Shown here: positions 24,129-34,075 of the stretch, piece after piece
How positions within the stretch are numbered: the first letter of the stretch is position 1
Layout of the letters: the number at the start of each line of letters is the position of its first letter
From: Combretum micranthum
Lineage: Eukaryota; Streptophyta; Magnoliopsida; Myrtales; Combretaceae
Reading direction: 5' to 3'
Assembly (NCBI GenBank): GCA_024138025.1
Contig: JAMXBD010000398.1
Location: 434,001 to 498,000 of the forward strand
Length of the DNA stretch: 64,000 bases
Position numbers and translations under genes: made by a program
The notes under the pieces: generated by a model
Databases searched by the model: none
Told to the model about the DNA's origin: nothing
Seen by the model: only the letters and a program-made list of their open reading frames with translations

Positions 24129-24140
24129 GCTCTGATACCG
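24129..24140 (-). other. Primer-binding site of E1 (split by the hAT element)
   Basis: On the minus strand CGGTATCAGAGC, a tRNA-iMet primer site with its first T changed to C. It lies 8 bases inside LTR D. Eight of its bases are the hAT TSD, so a second partial copy is at 23029-23036. It is followed by ATC, not ATG as in E3 and E4. Confidence 0.85.
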
Positions 24141-24148
24141 AATTAAAC

Positions 24149-24925
24149 TGTCACGCCCCAACGGGTACCCTAAACGTGACAGCCCGCCGTACACAATATT
24201 AAAACTTAAGAATGACTACCTCATTCACTTGAAAGTTTCTATATCGGTGCAAGGCGTACATTCACATCAAAGGGAGACTGGTGAAGTAATGTATTTTAAG
24301 ATATTGGCAGCAGAACATACAAAATAACACTTAATATATTGCGTTAAAATATAAAGTCTTACATCTTCTATGGGGCATTCCCCCAATAATAACAACATAG
24401 TTCTACTAAAGATAAAATAACTAAAGCCAGAAGATTTTAGAAGAAATCTACTCTATGACTTCAAAACAGAATTCCTCCAAAAGCTTCTCAGAACAAGGAT
24501 TCTACCCGGTGGATCAAGATGGTATCAGGTGCAAAAGATAATCCTGCAATATCAAAAGTCTATAGGAGTATAAGCATAACTAGCTTAGTGAGATATTCCT
24601 TACGCAAAAGTACTCATAATAGGTAATCAACCAAGTTTATTAAACAAGCATATAAATGCAACAATCATATGATCAAACAGTACATACGACTATCCGGTTT
24701 CGTATGTGTGATGGATTTACCCCTCCATCAGTGGTTAGGGAATGCTTTGAACTAGGTCACAAACGACCTCCTTAGAGTTGCACGCGTCTTGGGGTTCCAA
24801 CAAACCGTACTACTAGTCCCCGGGCTTTCCTTACCCAAAACGATCGATCCGGCTTGGCTATAACTTGAGATCGTATTCCCCGAACGTCCTAACTCTCAAG
24901 GTTGTAGCAAGGCAGCTTACCTTTC
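24149..24925 (-). mobile_element. LTR D: 5' LTR of E1, truncated
   Basis: Starts TGTCACGCCCC in plus view and tracks LTR A closely through position 24925 (about 777 bp), including the GGGGCATTCCCC block. It then jumps abruptly into gag sequence of another element (E2) at a short shared CTTTC. About 2.9 kb of the LTR is missing. Confidence 0.85.
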
Positions 24926-25850
24926 TATACCTTTCCATTTCATAAACCTTTGCACGTTCTATAACTCGTGCTTTCTCCACTAAAGCAGCAAAATCAGATA
25001 TCTCAAACTCAGCAAGCCTCCTCTGGAAATGTGGCTCTAATCCGGCCATAAAAGTTTGTTTGTTCAACTCATCACTATCTTTATATGCATCAAGGGAAAA
25101 TTGTAGTAGTCGATTAAACTCATGCTCAAACTCATCAATAGTCTTATTTCCTTGACTCAGGTTCATCAGTTCGGTACTATATTTTGCCTTTAAGCTTCCG
25201 AGGAAATATTCCTTTAAAAATTCTCGTTTGAATGTTTCCCATGTCACCGCTGTGATAAGGTCCTTAATTTAGAGTCCCACCAAATCCTTGCCCTTAAACG
25301 CAATAGGTATGATCCATAGGATGTCTTTAAAGCTTCAGGTATTTGGAATGCATCAAATGACCTTTCAATTTGAGCTATCCAATCCTCAGCTTCTTCAGGT
25401 CTGCCGGGATGTCCTTGAAAATATCTATTGCACTTAATGAATTCTGGTAATTAATTCCTCTGAGCTCGGTGTAGTGGTAATAATTCTTGTCCAGGTTGTC
25501 CGGGTGTTTGTACTCTCGGGGCAAGTTCAGGAGTTTGTCCCAAATTTCTAGGCTCGGTATTTGATGGTTGAGTTGACATATTAGAATTTTCCGGTCTTCC
25601 ATTGGTTTCTTGAGATACGTTAGGTGTCTCATTTGATGGGGACATTGTCTAGCGTGTTTGTCCTGTTCTTAAAGCTTGCAATATCAAAACGTTCTGTTGT
25701 TGAATTGCCATAAGTATAGCTTCTAAGATCTTGAGGCAGCTTAGATGCATTATTAGGTTGGTCTGCTTGTGAGGACTCACCTCTTCCTCTATTATTTCCG
25801 GCTCCTGTCCTTGGTACTCTATCAACATTAGAGACACTTTTTAGTAGCAA
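24926..25850 (-). pseudogene. E2 gag fragment
   Basis: Minus-strand relic of a Ty3/gypsy gag distinct from E1 and E4. From the N-terminus it has GAGNNRGRGESSQ, LKILEAILMAIQQQNVLILQ (frame-shifted), then CNRYFQGHPGRPEEAEDWIA, and YLLRLRARIWWDSK. After a one-base frame change near 25255 come TWETFKREFLKEYFLGSLKA and FEHEFNRLLQFSLDAY. It ends at RAKVYEMERYRK where it fuses with LTR D, before any zinc knuckle. It retains the capsid region that E1 has lost. Confidence 0.88.
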
Positions 25851-26134
25851 TATGTAATTTAAACAAAGTTTACTAATTTAGGTAACCAATCTTCACATCA
25901 ACCTTATAAGTTATTAGAAATTCATATCATCATACACAAATGAAACTTCCATTACAACTAAACATAATTTACATTATATAATCAAACTCATAATACATAT
26001 AGTTGACAAAAAGAGCTGCCATTACAACTATTATGCCTAATACTATTATGTACATGTCAAAAGTGGCATTTTACATCTAGTAGCTCATAGTCTTCTAATT
26101 ACATATTACTACTCATATCCTAGTCATTCACTCC
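25851..26134 (-). other. E2 spacer between extra ORF and gag
   Basis: AT-rich stretch without ORF, at the position of the spacer between the extra ORF and gag in E4 (58561-58718). Confidence 0.5.
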
Positions 26135-26247
26135 TCAAGCATCTCTGCTAGGATCACGATACAGGGGCCTCTTACCCCTATCCCTAGGATTCAATTCAGG
26201 ATAAACTTCAACACTATTTGAGTTACTTTGACTTCCATCTGACTGCT
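26135..26247 (-). pseudogene. E2 extra ORF, C-terminal fragment
   Basis: Minus-strand frame ending SVEVYPELNPRDRGKRPLYR, then DPSRDA and a stop, preceded by a Ser/Asn-rich stretch. It is upstream of E2 gag. The Ser-rich stretch and Pro/Arg-rich tail resemble the end of the extra ORF in E4 (PGSSSSNPEDAPEEQRKEGR). LTR G begins at the next base, so the rest is lost. Confidence 0.6.
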
Positions 26248-29200
26248 TGTAAGCCCCGAAAAATTTCAATAAATAATTTAAGATGAACTTCGAAAATAAA
26301 CCCTAAAAATCACTCCAAATTAAAACCGAATTACAACTAGTCTTAAATCACGAACGAATTTGAAAAATTTTCGAATCTTGGGAAAAATAAGAATTCCCAA
26401 AAACAAAGTAAGAACTCAACATACTACAATTCCAAAGCCACTACGTACGACAAATTCCATACGTGACTCCGGTTCATAAAGTCGGGTAATATAGATCCCA
26501 AAAACGAATTATTAAAAAGCAAACATTCGGAAATGAAACGCAATTCAAAAATTCCAAAAAAAAAACGTTAAAAGATAATAAATACTCACAAAAATAAAAT
26601 TTAAAATAAACTTCTCAAATTAAATATGTTGTATGAACATAAATATCAGTTTCCAAATTGGCAAAGGTCTAAACCGGAAAATCACCCGGAAATCATAACC
26701 GGAATACAATAGTATAAGTCCGGCAATCTAGTGCCCCTAACCCTAAAGGCCGAGATGTAGTTTAAATATATAGAACAGCTCATAGTAATATAAGTTTGTT
26801 TAAAAATATCAGATTGGTAAATTTTTGACCTATTTCGAACCCGTTCGGATACAGACTTCGAAAAGCATGTCCCGGGGCTCGAGATATCAAAAACATACCA
26901 ATAGTACCGTTAGACTCGTAATTTCATAAGAATTCTAAATATATCAGTTATGAAATTTTTCGGGTTATAAAAGTTACAGTTATAACCTTTTATCGTATTT
27001 CCATTATTACCGGTAATTGATTAGTCATTTGCACTATTCATTTTTATTTCATTACAAAATTTTATTATTCTTATAAAGTCTTATATTTTTAGATAAATAT
27101 TTTATATGTTATAGAAAATTTTGTTTTTCTAAAATTTAGTTCGTTCCGGGTCTTTACGGGATCAGATTCTGTTTAAGACTCGATACTAAAAATAAAATAA
27201 ATTAATTTAATAATTGGAAAATATTTTAAAAATATTTTTATTTTCATAAAATAATTTTTTTAGAATTTTTCGGGTTATAAAAATATCATTTATAGCCCAT
27301 AATCGCGTATTTTGATCATACCGGTAACATATTTGTTAAATTACTAAAATAATTCAAATAATTATTTAATTTTAAATATGAAAAATCTGCTACAAATATT
27401 TGGAATAAATTTTTTAATTTTATTTAATTTTAATTTATTTTATTAATAAATTACTTTTACAACCCATACCTTCAAGTACACCTTACACATATCACTTCCT
27501 TTTCACTTCAATCTTTCTACACATTATCCCACAATTGATGGCAGATTTTTCACCTTCTTTATGGCTGTCATGGTCCTTCATTTACTCCTATTTTGACCAA
27601 AATTAATTATATTTCAATCCTTCTTCAAAAAGTTACATTACACATTAATTATACAATTCAAATTTGAGTCAAATTTCAACAAAATTCACTCTCTCTCCTC
27701 ACCATCATTCACGTGCAGCATGGGTCCCTCTTGGCTGCCCTTGTTTTATTTTTTCTCTCATTTATTCAATTAAAAAACTCATTTTCTCTCTCTCCTTCAT
27801 TTACTCACTTTCCCTCTTTCATTCTTTAGCTTTTTCTCTCTCATTTTCCTCTCTTTTCTTCTTCATATTGTTCTTGTTTCCTCAAGAACACATGCTGCCC
27901 CCATCTCTTCCATTAGCTTCCACCCACATTTCTTGAAGATTTCTAAGCAAATATTCATCTCAAAGCCTCCATAGGTGATCTAGGTAAAGTGTAATGAAGG
28001 TTTCATGCATCAAATGACCTTCCATAAGCTTAAAAGCTTAGGATGATGATGCCAAAAATGGAACACTCCTTTTCTCTACTTTTATTATCTTGTATTACAA
28101 TTATTTTCTTGTTTAAAGTTGATATATTTTGTAGATCTAAATTTTTGTAGCTTTGATCTTGTTCATGCCATGGATCTTGTTGTTTAAGTTGTTATATTTG
28201 TTATTTCTTATGATTTATGCATAGATCTATCATCCACATATTCATCTTAGTGATTTATCCATTTAAAACTAGTTTGAAAGACTAGATCTAGTGTTTTGAT
28301 TTCATAAATGCATTAGATCTTTGTTTATGCTCATGAACAACTTGCGATAACATGATGATGGTAGGAAAGTTGTAGGAAACTCAAGATCTATTTTATTCTC
28401 AACAAAAACAACTTTTGAAAATTCGGATGAAAATGGAACCCTATTTAGAAAAGTGGTTTTTCAACTTCAAAATGTATATTTTTCATTTAAAATGAAGGGC
28501 TTAGGGTATAGATACCATAAATGAAAGATTTTGATAAGTGAAGTTTAGATCCATGATGTTTATAGCTTATTACCATGCATTTGTTTTATGTTTATGTTCA
28601 TATTAAGTATAGATCTTAGTTATGAACTCAAACAAAATTGTGAAATTCGTATTTTGGCAAGACCCCCATTTAAAAACCACTTTCCAAGTGTCAAAATGTA
28701 ATTTTTACTTAAGAAAATGAAGGCTTAATATATGTATATCATCAAGACTTCTTTTTACAAGAATCAAAAGTGATTTCCAAAAGTTACTTTCAAAATAAAA
28801 ATTCTATTTTCGGATTTTGGCCAAGGCCTATTTTAAAAACATGTTTTCCAACTCAAAAATGAAGTTTTTTATTAAGAAATGAAGGCTCATAAGATATGAT
28901 ATGTAAGGAATGGATTTTCATGAGCTTAGATAGATTTTATCAAAAGATATAACCAAAAATGAATTTTGTAAATTCGGATCCCAACCAGACCAATTTTTAG
29001 AACCCATGTATCACTCCAAAACTCATGTTTTATGTGAAAAATGAAGTATATAGGTAATAGATATCATTAAGCAATGATTTTTACAAGTTAAAATGAGTTT
29101 AGGCATGAGTAATGTGTAAAACAAGTAATGGAATTAAAATGGAAAATTTTGAGTTAGTGATCAAATTGTCAAATTCGTAATTTGAGATGATGCATATGTA

Positions 29201-30539
29201 ATCACTTAGTATATGAGCTCAAATTGCAAGTTTTATGTGTTAAATGAAGTCCTTAGACAATAGATATAGCAAAGCTTCAAATTTTATGCATTAAACAAGT
29301 TTTCCCCATAAGAATATTCAAAAATGATTTCTAAAATTCGGATTTTTGTGAAAAGCTTGTTTAAAACATATTTACAAAGTGTAAAATGGAAATTTTTATG
29401 AGAAATGAAGTCATAAGTAATATATATAATGAAGACTCAATTTTGACAAAATAATTATATTTCTTAAGTAACAAATCCAAAACAAATGGAAATTATCAAA
29501 GTTAGAAAACTAGACTTTTCAAAAAGTAGTTATAGTTGAAGTCTTGCAAAATAAAGAGTTCCAAAATTTTCTTTTACCAAAAATCATCAAGACCATGCAT
29601 ACATGAAACTCATTTCATGCCATTCATGTTAGGAAATCACTCATATTGCATGTATGGCTAATTTATATAATAAAAACATTTCAAACATTTACAAAACTAT
29701 TTTTAAGAATCGGAAACCGTTACTTATCAGATCTGATCCCTCTGTTTCGAGACCTAAATGTTTTCAAAAATTAAATATAATATTAGAATTAGATAGATCT
29801 TCCGAAGTAGATAGAAATCGATATATAATTTGCAAGATTCCTAGTTAAAATGACTAAGTTATGGCCGTTTTAAGTTGGAATTCCCGCTTAGGACGAGAAT
29901 TACGAATTTGATAGTTCGTATAAGATCGTTTAGATTATTTTGAGTTGAAATACTTATTAGAGTATTTCTTCCTTTTTAGGAGATCCCGAGATCGAAGATT
30001 CCCTACCATCGAATTATTATTACTAGAAGACCGGTGATCCAATGGCCGAGTGAGTTTTCTCCTTGTTTTGTTACTTTGATTGTGACTGTAGTTAGTTGCA
30101 TTAGAATTATAGGAACAAGATAAAAATTGATATAAATGGGGATGGGATATATGATGAGACTGTGATGAATGTATGCCAAAGAATACTAAAGCATATCGAA
30201 ACCACGATTTGATTGGATAACTGCACCGTTCATATTATTCCTGTTATATGTGATATTGGTTGGTCACTTTAAGGAATGTATAAATATTTTTGACCTAAGC
30301 AAAAAATTAAATTGGTCATGCATCGCATCGGATATATTGCATTTGGTAGCATGCTACTCCTACGCAGGTCGATCGGTATGGTCCGTGATGACTCGTTTGG
30401 ATAACGAGCCCGGTGCCAGAGCTCATTCAGGGGTACTAAGGCGCATGTGGATGCATTCTTGGATGAGCCTAGCCGAGTCGAGTGCTAAGAGCCGAGGGCT
30501 TGGGGACTAGATGCGGTCGTGTAGACTCAATACCATTCC
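26248..30539 (+). mobile_element. LTR G, plus orientation, 3' end truncated
   Basis: Starts TGTAAGCCCCG at 26248 and follows LTR C along about 4.3 kb. It carries the conserved inverted repeat at 29845-29873 and the block with CCGGTGATCCAATGGCCGAG near 30030. At about 30539, 0.5 kb before the expected GGGGCGTGACA, it switches to a TGATG-type LTR fragment. The left boundary cuts the E2 extra ORF; no TSD can be checked. ORFs inside are chance. Confidence 0.88.
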
Positions 30540-31040
30540 TTTCTAAATCAAGAACACAAAGATTTCAAGCAAAAGCTTTGGTTTTTCATTCAACAATAAT
30601 TTGTCTTTTACAAACAACCAAATAAGTTTATATAACCAAAACAAAGGATAACAAAACGTCAAAACAAGGAATTAATACGTCCTAAATGATGGCTGGCGGC
30701 CATGAGCAAACTGGACAAATTTCGCAAAGTTAAAAAAAAGGTCAAAGGGGTCATGGCCGGCGGCCTTAGGAGAATCGCTAGCGGCCTTGGGGAATGGCTG
30801 GCGGCCATTCTTGCTGCTCTTGTAAATCAGCTTCCCTTTGCTCTATTTGAATGTTGCTTCAAAAATATTGAAGTATACTTGCTCCCTCCTTGTTCAAAAG
30901 CCTTGATAATCTTGTGATTCATTCTTGGCATGCTCTAATAAGCCTTGGAAGTGATTATTATAGGCTTGTTGAAGCTTCTTAGCTCGAGCTCTTGTGATTA
31001 GTCCTTAAGGAAAACTTTTTGAACTTGAATTCATTTGAGT
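30540..31040 (-). mobile_element. Fragment of a U-type LTR
   Basis: Matches positions about 41151-41620 of solo LTR U on the same strand, including TTTATATA at 30627-30634 (TATA box on the minus strand) and three GGCGGCC motifs between 30690 and 30805, plus a degenerate fourth. Both LTR ends are missing. Similarity fades after about 31015. Confidence 0.8.
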
Positions 31041-31194
31041 TTCCGTGGTAGCAATTTGATCTTCATGTTGGTTTGAATCTAAAGTTTGGACCGTTGGCTC
31101 TTTCGTAACAAGAACAATTCCCAATCCCACATGTTTCATACAATCATTTTCATATATAACTTTTGGTGCTACTACTGTTACAAACACAAACAAT
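31041..31194. other. Unassigned stretch
   Basis: Short region between two LTR fragments. A 62-codon minus-strand ORF (31005-31193) covers it, but I recognise no domain and cannot support it as a gene. Confidence 0.3.
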
Positions 31195-32240
31195 GTAATA
31201 GATCAGAGTTACTCACCTGCTCATGATGCTTTCAATCGTAGTAATCTTCTGGGAAGTCTAAATTGATTCAGATTCACCTATTAGATGAATGAAGTTCCAT
31301 AATTTAGATATTTGACTTTGTAAACAATTCTTAATGAGGGTCTAAGTGTCCTATATTAGTTTTACCCTAAGTAAAGTCATTTCTATCAATTCTAAAGGTA
31401 GTCCATATTTAATTGTTAAAAGATTTATGAAATATCCTATATTTTATAAAATTCGTATGAATACACTTTCTCTACTAAAAGTGATCTAATTAGTTCTAAA
31501 TTCATGTTTTTAGTACAAAATCTTTAAGTATACTTATATTACTTATCTTATCTTACATTTTTATGTATAAATAAGTGTTAAAAAGCTTATTTTATCTATA
31601 GTATGCTAGTTACTAAATTTATTTGTTTGCAAATGGTTCTCTATAATTAGTGTAAGACTTTCTCAAGTCTTATTTTTATTTCTTAGTCTTAAGCTTTTAC
31701 TAATGGCAAAGAATTTTATTTGAACTTTAATTTATTTTACCCATTAATGTATTTAGTGATATCAATATTTTCTGTTATTGTATATTTTGTCTTTCAACCT
31801 TATGTAAGATGAATTCTTAATTAGAATTAAGGGGTTCCATCTAGATTACTAATGACCATTACCACATTATTTTTAAGTTCATCAAAGTAATTGTTGTGCA
31901 CTCGGTTTTTAATATATTCCTTAAGATTGTTTCTAATCCACTTAATTTCCTTGTCTATATTTTAGTAAATTTCTATTATGAGTCTTAAGTTCAAGACTTC
32001 TCATCGGTAGTATATTGGCTAATTCTAATTGTTTAGATGACAATTATAATGTGTCTACTAATTTAGAAGGTTATAAGTTAGGGTTTTCAAGACAATGGTC
32101 TTGTAGTAACTTCAAAGTTAATTTCTAGGGTTTTCTAAAGTTTAGACAAATTTTCTTCAAAGTTTTTCCTTATTCTAATTCATTCAAAATAATTATCCTA
32201 CATCATTTCCATTTACACTACCATTAATATAACTCTATGG
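31195..32240 (-). mobile_element. H-type LTR fragment, inverted
   Basis: Carries, inverted, the landmark GAGCAGGTGAGTAACTC preceded by a GATTACTACGA block, which occurs in plus orientation at about 33660-33710 and 36965-37015. The AT-rich remainder has no ORF of note. Ends are not defined. Confidence 0.7.
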
Positions 32241-32273
32241 AGGCTTCTAATATTAAGTCTATGGCAATGTATG

Positions 32274-32710
32274 TGATACGAACCACGCCAACCTGTGACG
32301 AAACCCTATATCAATACGCTTGATTATCTAGATTCTCAAGACCTCAAAATCGATGGAACCGCGACCCATTGCCTATATGGGGGCAAGAATCTTTGTATAG
32401 TCGTAGACGCCACAACCGGTGATGGCAAACCGATTGATAAGTCAAAGGGGTTGAATGCCGTGGGAAACTCCCGATAAGTTCATAAGTAAGTTCTTTTTAG
32501 AACTCAAAGAGAAGAAAATCTCATATTTTCATTATCAAAGATATATGTCATATATGTTACATCTCATAGATTTATATAGGCTTTTAATTAACCTAAAAAC
32601 TAAGCTATAATAAATAACGAAAAATAACCTTATTTATTAGACGGTCCCTGGGTTCGAATTCCATCATCTATCATTGGGTCTTAGGTTTAATATACCTAGG
32701 GTTCTCATCA
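32274..32710 (+). mobile_element. 5' LTR of small element I
   Basis: 437-bp LTR from TGATACGAACC to TTCTCATCA, ending with the GGTTTAATATACCTAGGG segment shared with S1 and S2. It is directly followed by TT and a perfect tRNA-Met primer site, which defines its 3' end. No matching 3' LTR was found. Confidence 0.75.
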
Positions 32711-32712
32711 TT

Positions 32713-32724
32713 TGGTATCAGAGC
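32713..32724 (+). other. Primer-binding site of element I
   Basis: TGGTATCAGAGC, complementary to the 3' end of initiator tRNA-Met including CCA, 2 bases after the LTR end. Confidence 0.9.
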
Positions 32725-33064
32725 TTCGGCTTCTTGAATCAAGTAAATCCATATCTCAGTTCGATTAGAGGTAACACTTTAATCATTCATATCCCTTGGT
32801 TATGTCTTTTGATTTGGTAGATTTGTCTTATTAGGATTAGATAAAAAAAAAAAAAAACAAAGATTTGATTTTGATTGGTTTGTTGTTAGGGTTCTTTTGT
32901 GAAAAGTTGTGATCTTTTGATATAGGGTTTAAAAAAAAAACTTTGATTTTTAGGGTTCGATTTGGATTTGGAGGAAAAAAAAAAAAGAGGACTTTGATTT
33001 GTTGTCGGGGGTTTGATTTTTGCTATCTGGGGTTTGAGTTGTCTAAAAAAAAAAAAAATTAATT
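32725..33064 (+). other. Leader of element I
   Basis: About 340 bp of leader with four A-runs of 10-15 bases and repeated TTTGATTT and TAGGGTT motifs. No ORF. In a complete element gag would lie between here and the protease; it is absent. Confidence 0.55.
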
Positions 33065-33472
33065 ATGAGTAAAGTGCAAGTGAGATCTAGTCTGTTGAGG
33101 CATGATGTTGATGGTGATCCTAAATTTTACACTAGATGCCATGTAAACCATGTAAAAGACAAAACATGCAGTTTGAGGATTGATTGTGGGTGTTACGCAA
33201 ATTTTGTTAGTATCTTGATGGTAGAAAAATTGAATTTGAAAACTAGCATGCATCAAACACCTTATAAATTAAAGTTGTCAAAAGGGTATGAAGAAATTCA
33301 GATGACTGAGCAGGTTCTAATTTCATTTTCGATTGGCAAGTATAATGATGAAGTGTTATGTGATGTGGTACCAATGGAAACTTGTCATATTCTTTTGGGA
33401 CAACCATGGCAATTTCAGAGGAAAGCCAGATATGATGAGGACAATAATCGATATTATTTTTTTTTAAAATGA
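33065..33472 (+). CDS. Protease-only ORF of element I (retropepsin-like)
   Basis: Uninterrupted 135-codon ORF with an ATG soon after an A-run. Residues 25-130 resemble the aspartic protease of Ty3/gypsy polyproteins: CHVNHVKDKTCSLRIDCG, SILMVEKLNLKT, PYKLKLSKG, EQVLISFSIGKYNDEVLCDV, and the flap-side end CHILLGQPWQFQRKA. The usual D-S/T/G-G active site reads IDCG here, so the catalytic Asp is present but its neighbour is changed. Gag before it and RT after it are missing, and the ORF ends soon after the protease in a short stretch containing Lys. This could be a deletion product or a small protein kept open by chance. Sequence beyond 33475 is an H-type LTR. Confidence 0.7.
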   Translation: MSKVQVRSSLLRHDVDGDPKFYTRCHVNHVKDKTCSLRIDCGCYANFVSILMVEKLNLKTSMHQTPYKLKLSKGYEEIQMTEQVLISFSIGKYNDEVLCDVVPMETCHILLGQPWQFQRKARYDEDNNRYYFFLK

Positions 33473-33474
33473 AA

Positions 33475-34075
33475 ATAAATGTTAAATAATAATAATAATT
33501 GTTATCATAAGACCATTAAAGGACTAATATAGTAATAAAAAGAAAACCAAATATCAATATAGCACACTTAGACACTAATAGAAGTTTAATTACATAATTT
33601 ATGTTGTATTGATCAATATATTTATTCATCTCAATCGGTGACCTTCATACTTGTGAGGATTTCCCCCATTGATTATTACAATTAGCCAATATGAGCAAGT
33701 GAGTAACTCAAGCTTATTACATTATGTGTGCTTGTGGCTTCGCTGATCTTAAATGGAAGATAATAACATGAATTTGTTGTATGGGTTTATGGGAATTATT
33801 TGCTATATGAATTGTTGATAGCTAAGCTATTCTAACAACAGTAATAACAGAATTTTGTATGAACGTATTGCTTATATAATATGCTGCTTGTATGTGAAAT
33901 GATTGATCACTTTAAACCCGATTAAAAACTACTGGTACCATAAATGAAATGAACATGCATTGCACGATTTACATAAGCAGCATTTTGAGTAAGTGGCAAC
34001 CTACTATGTGTTAGTGTTTCGGATCTCTGGTAATGCTTGGTTTTTCTAGGCAAAGAGGCTATAAATTTTTCACGA
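33475..34075 (+). mobile_element. H-type LTR, left part
   Basis: Plus-oriented LTR related to 36790-37370, sharing CACTTAGACA, GTGAGTAACTC and GGATCTCTGGTAATGCTTGG. It breaks off at about 34075 and seems to continue at 38150, where TACCTTTGTTCTGTCGGTACC follows the part at which this copy stops. This implies that H2 lies within it. Exact edges and TSD are unclear. Confidence 0.65.

Noticed and set aside
31005..31193. 62-codon minus-strand ORF as a gene
   Set aside because: Short, no recognisable domain, and lies at the junction of two LTR fragments.
32645..32665. GGTTCGAATTCC as the B box of a SINE
   Set aside because: It lies inside the LTR of element I; no A box at suitable distance and no tail were seen.
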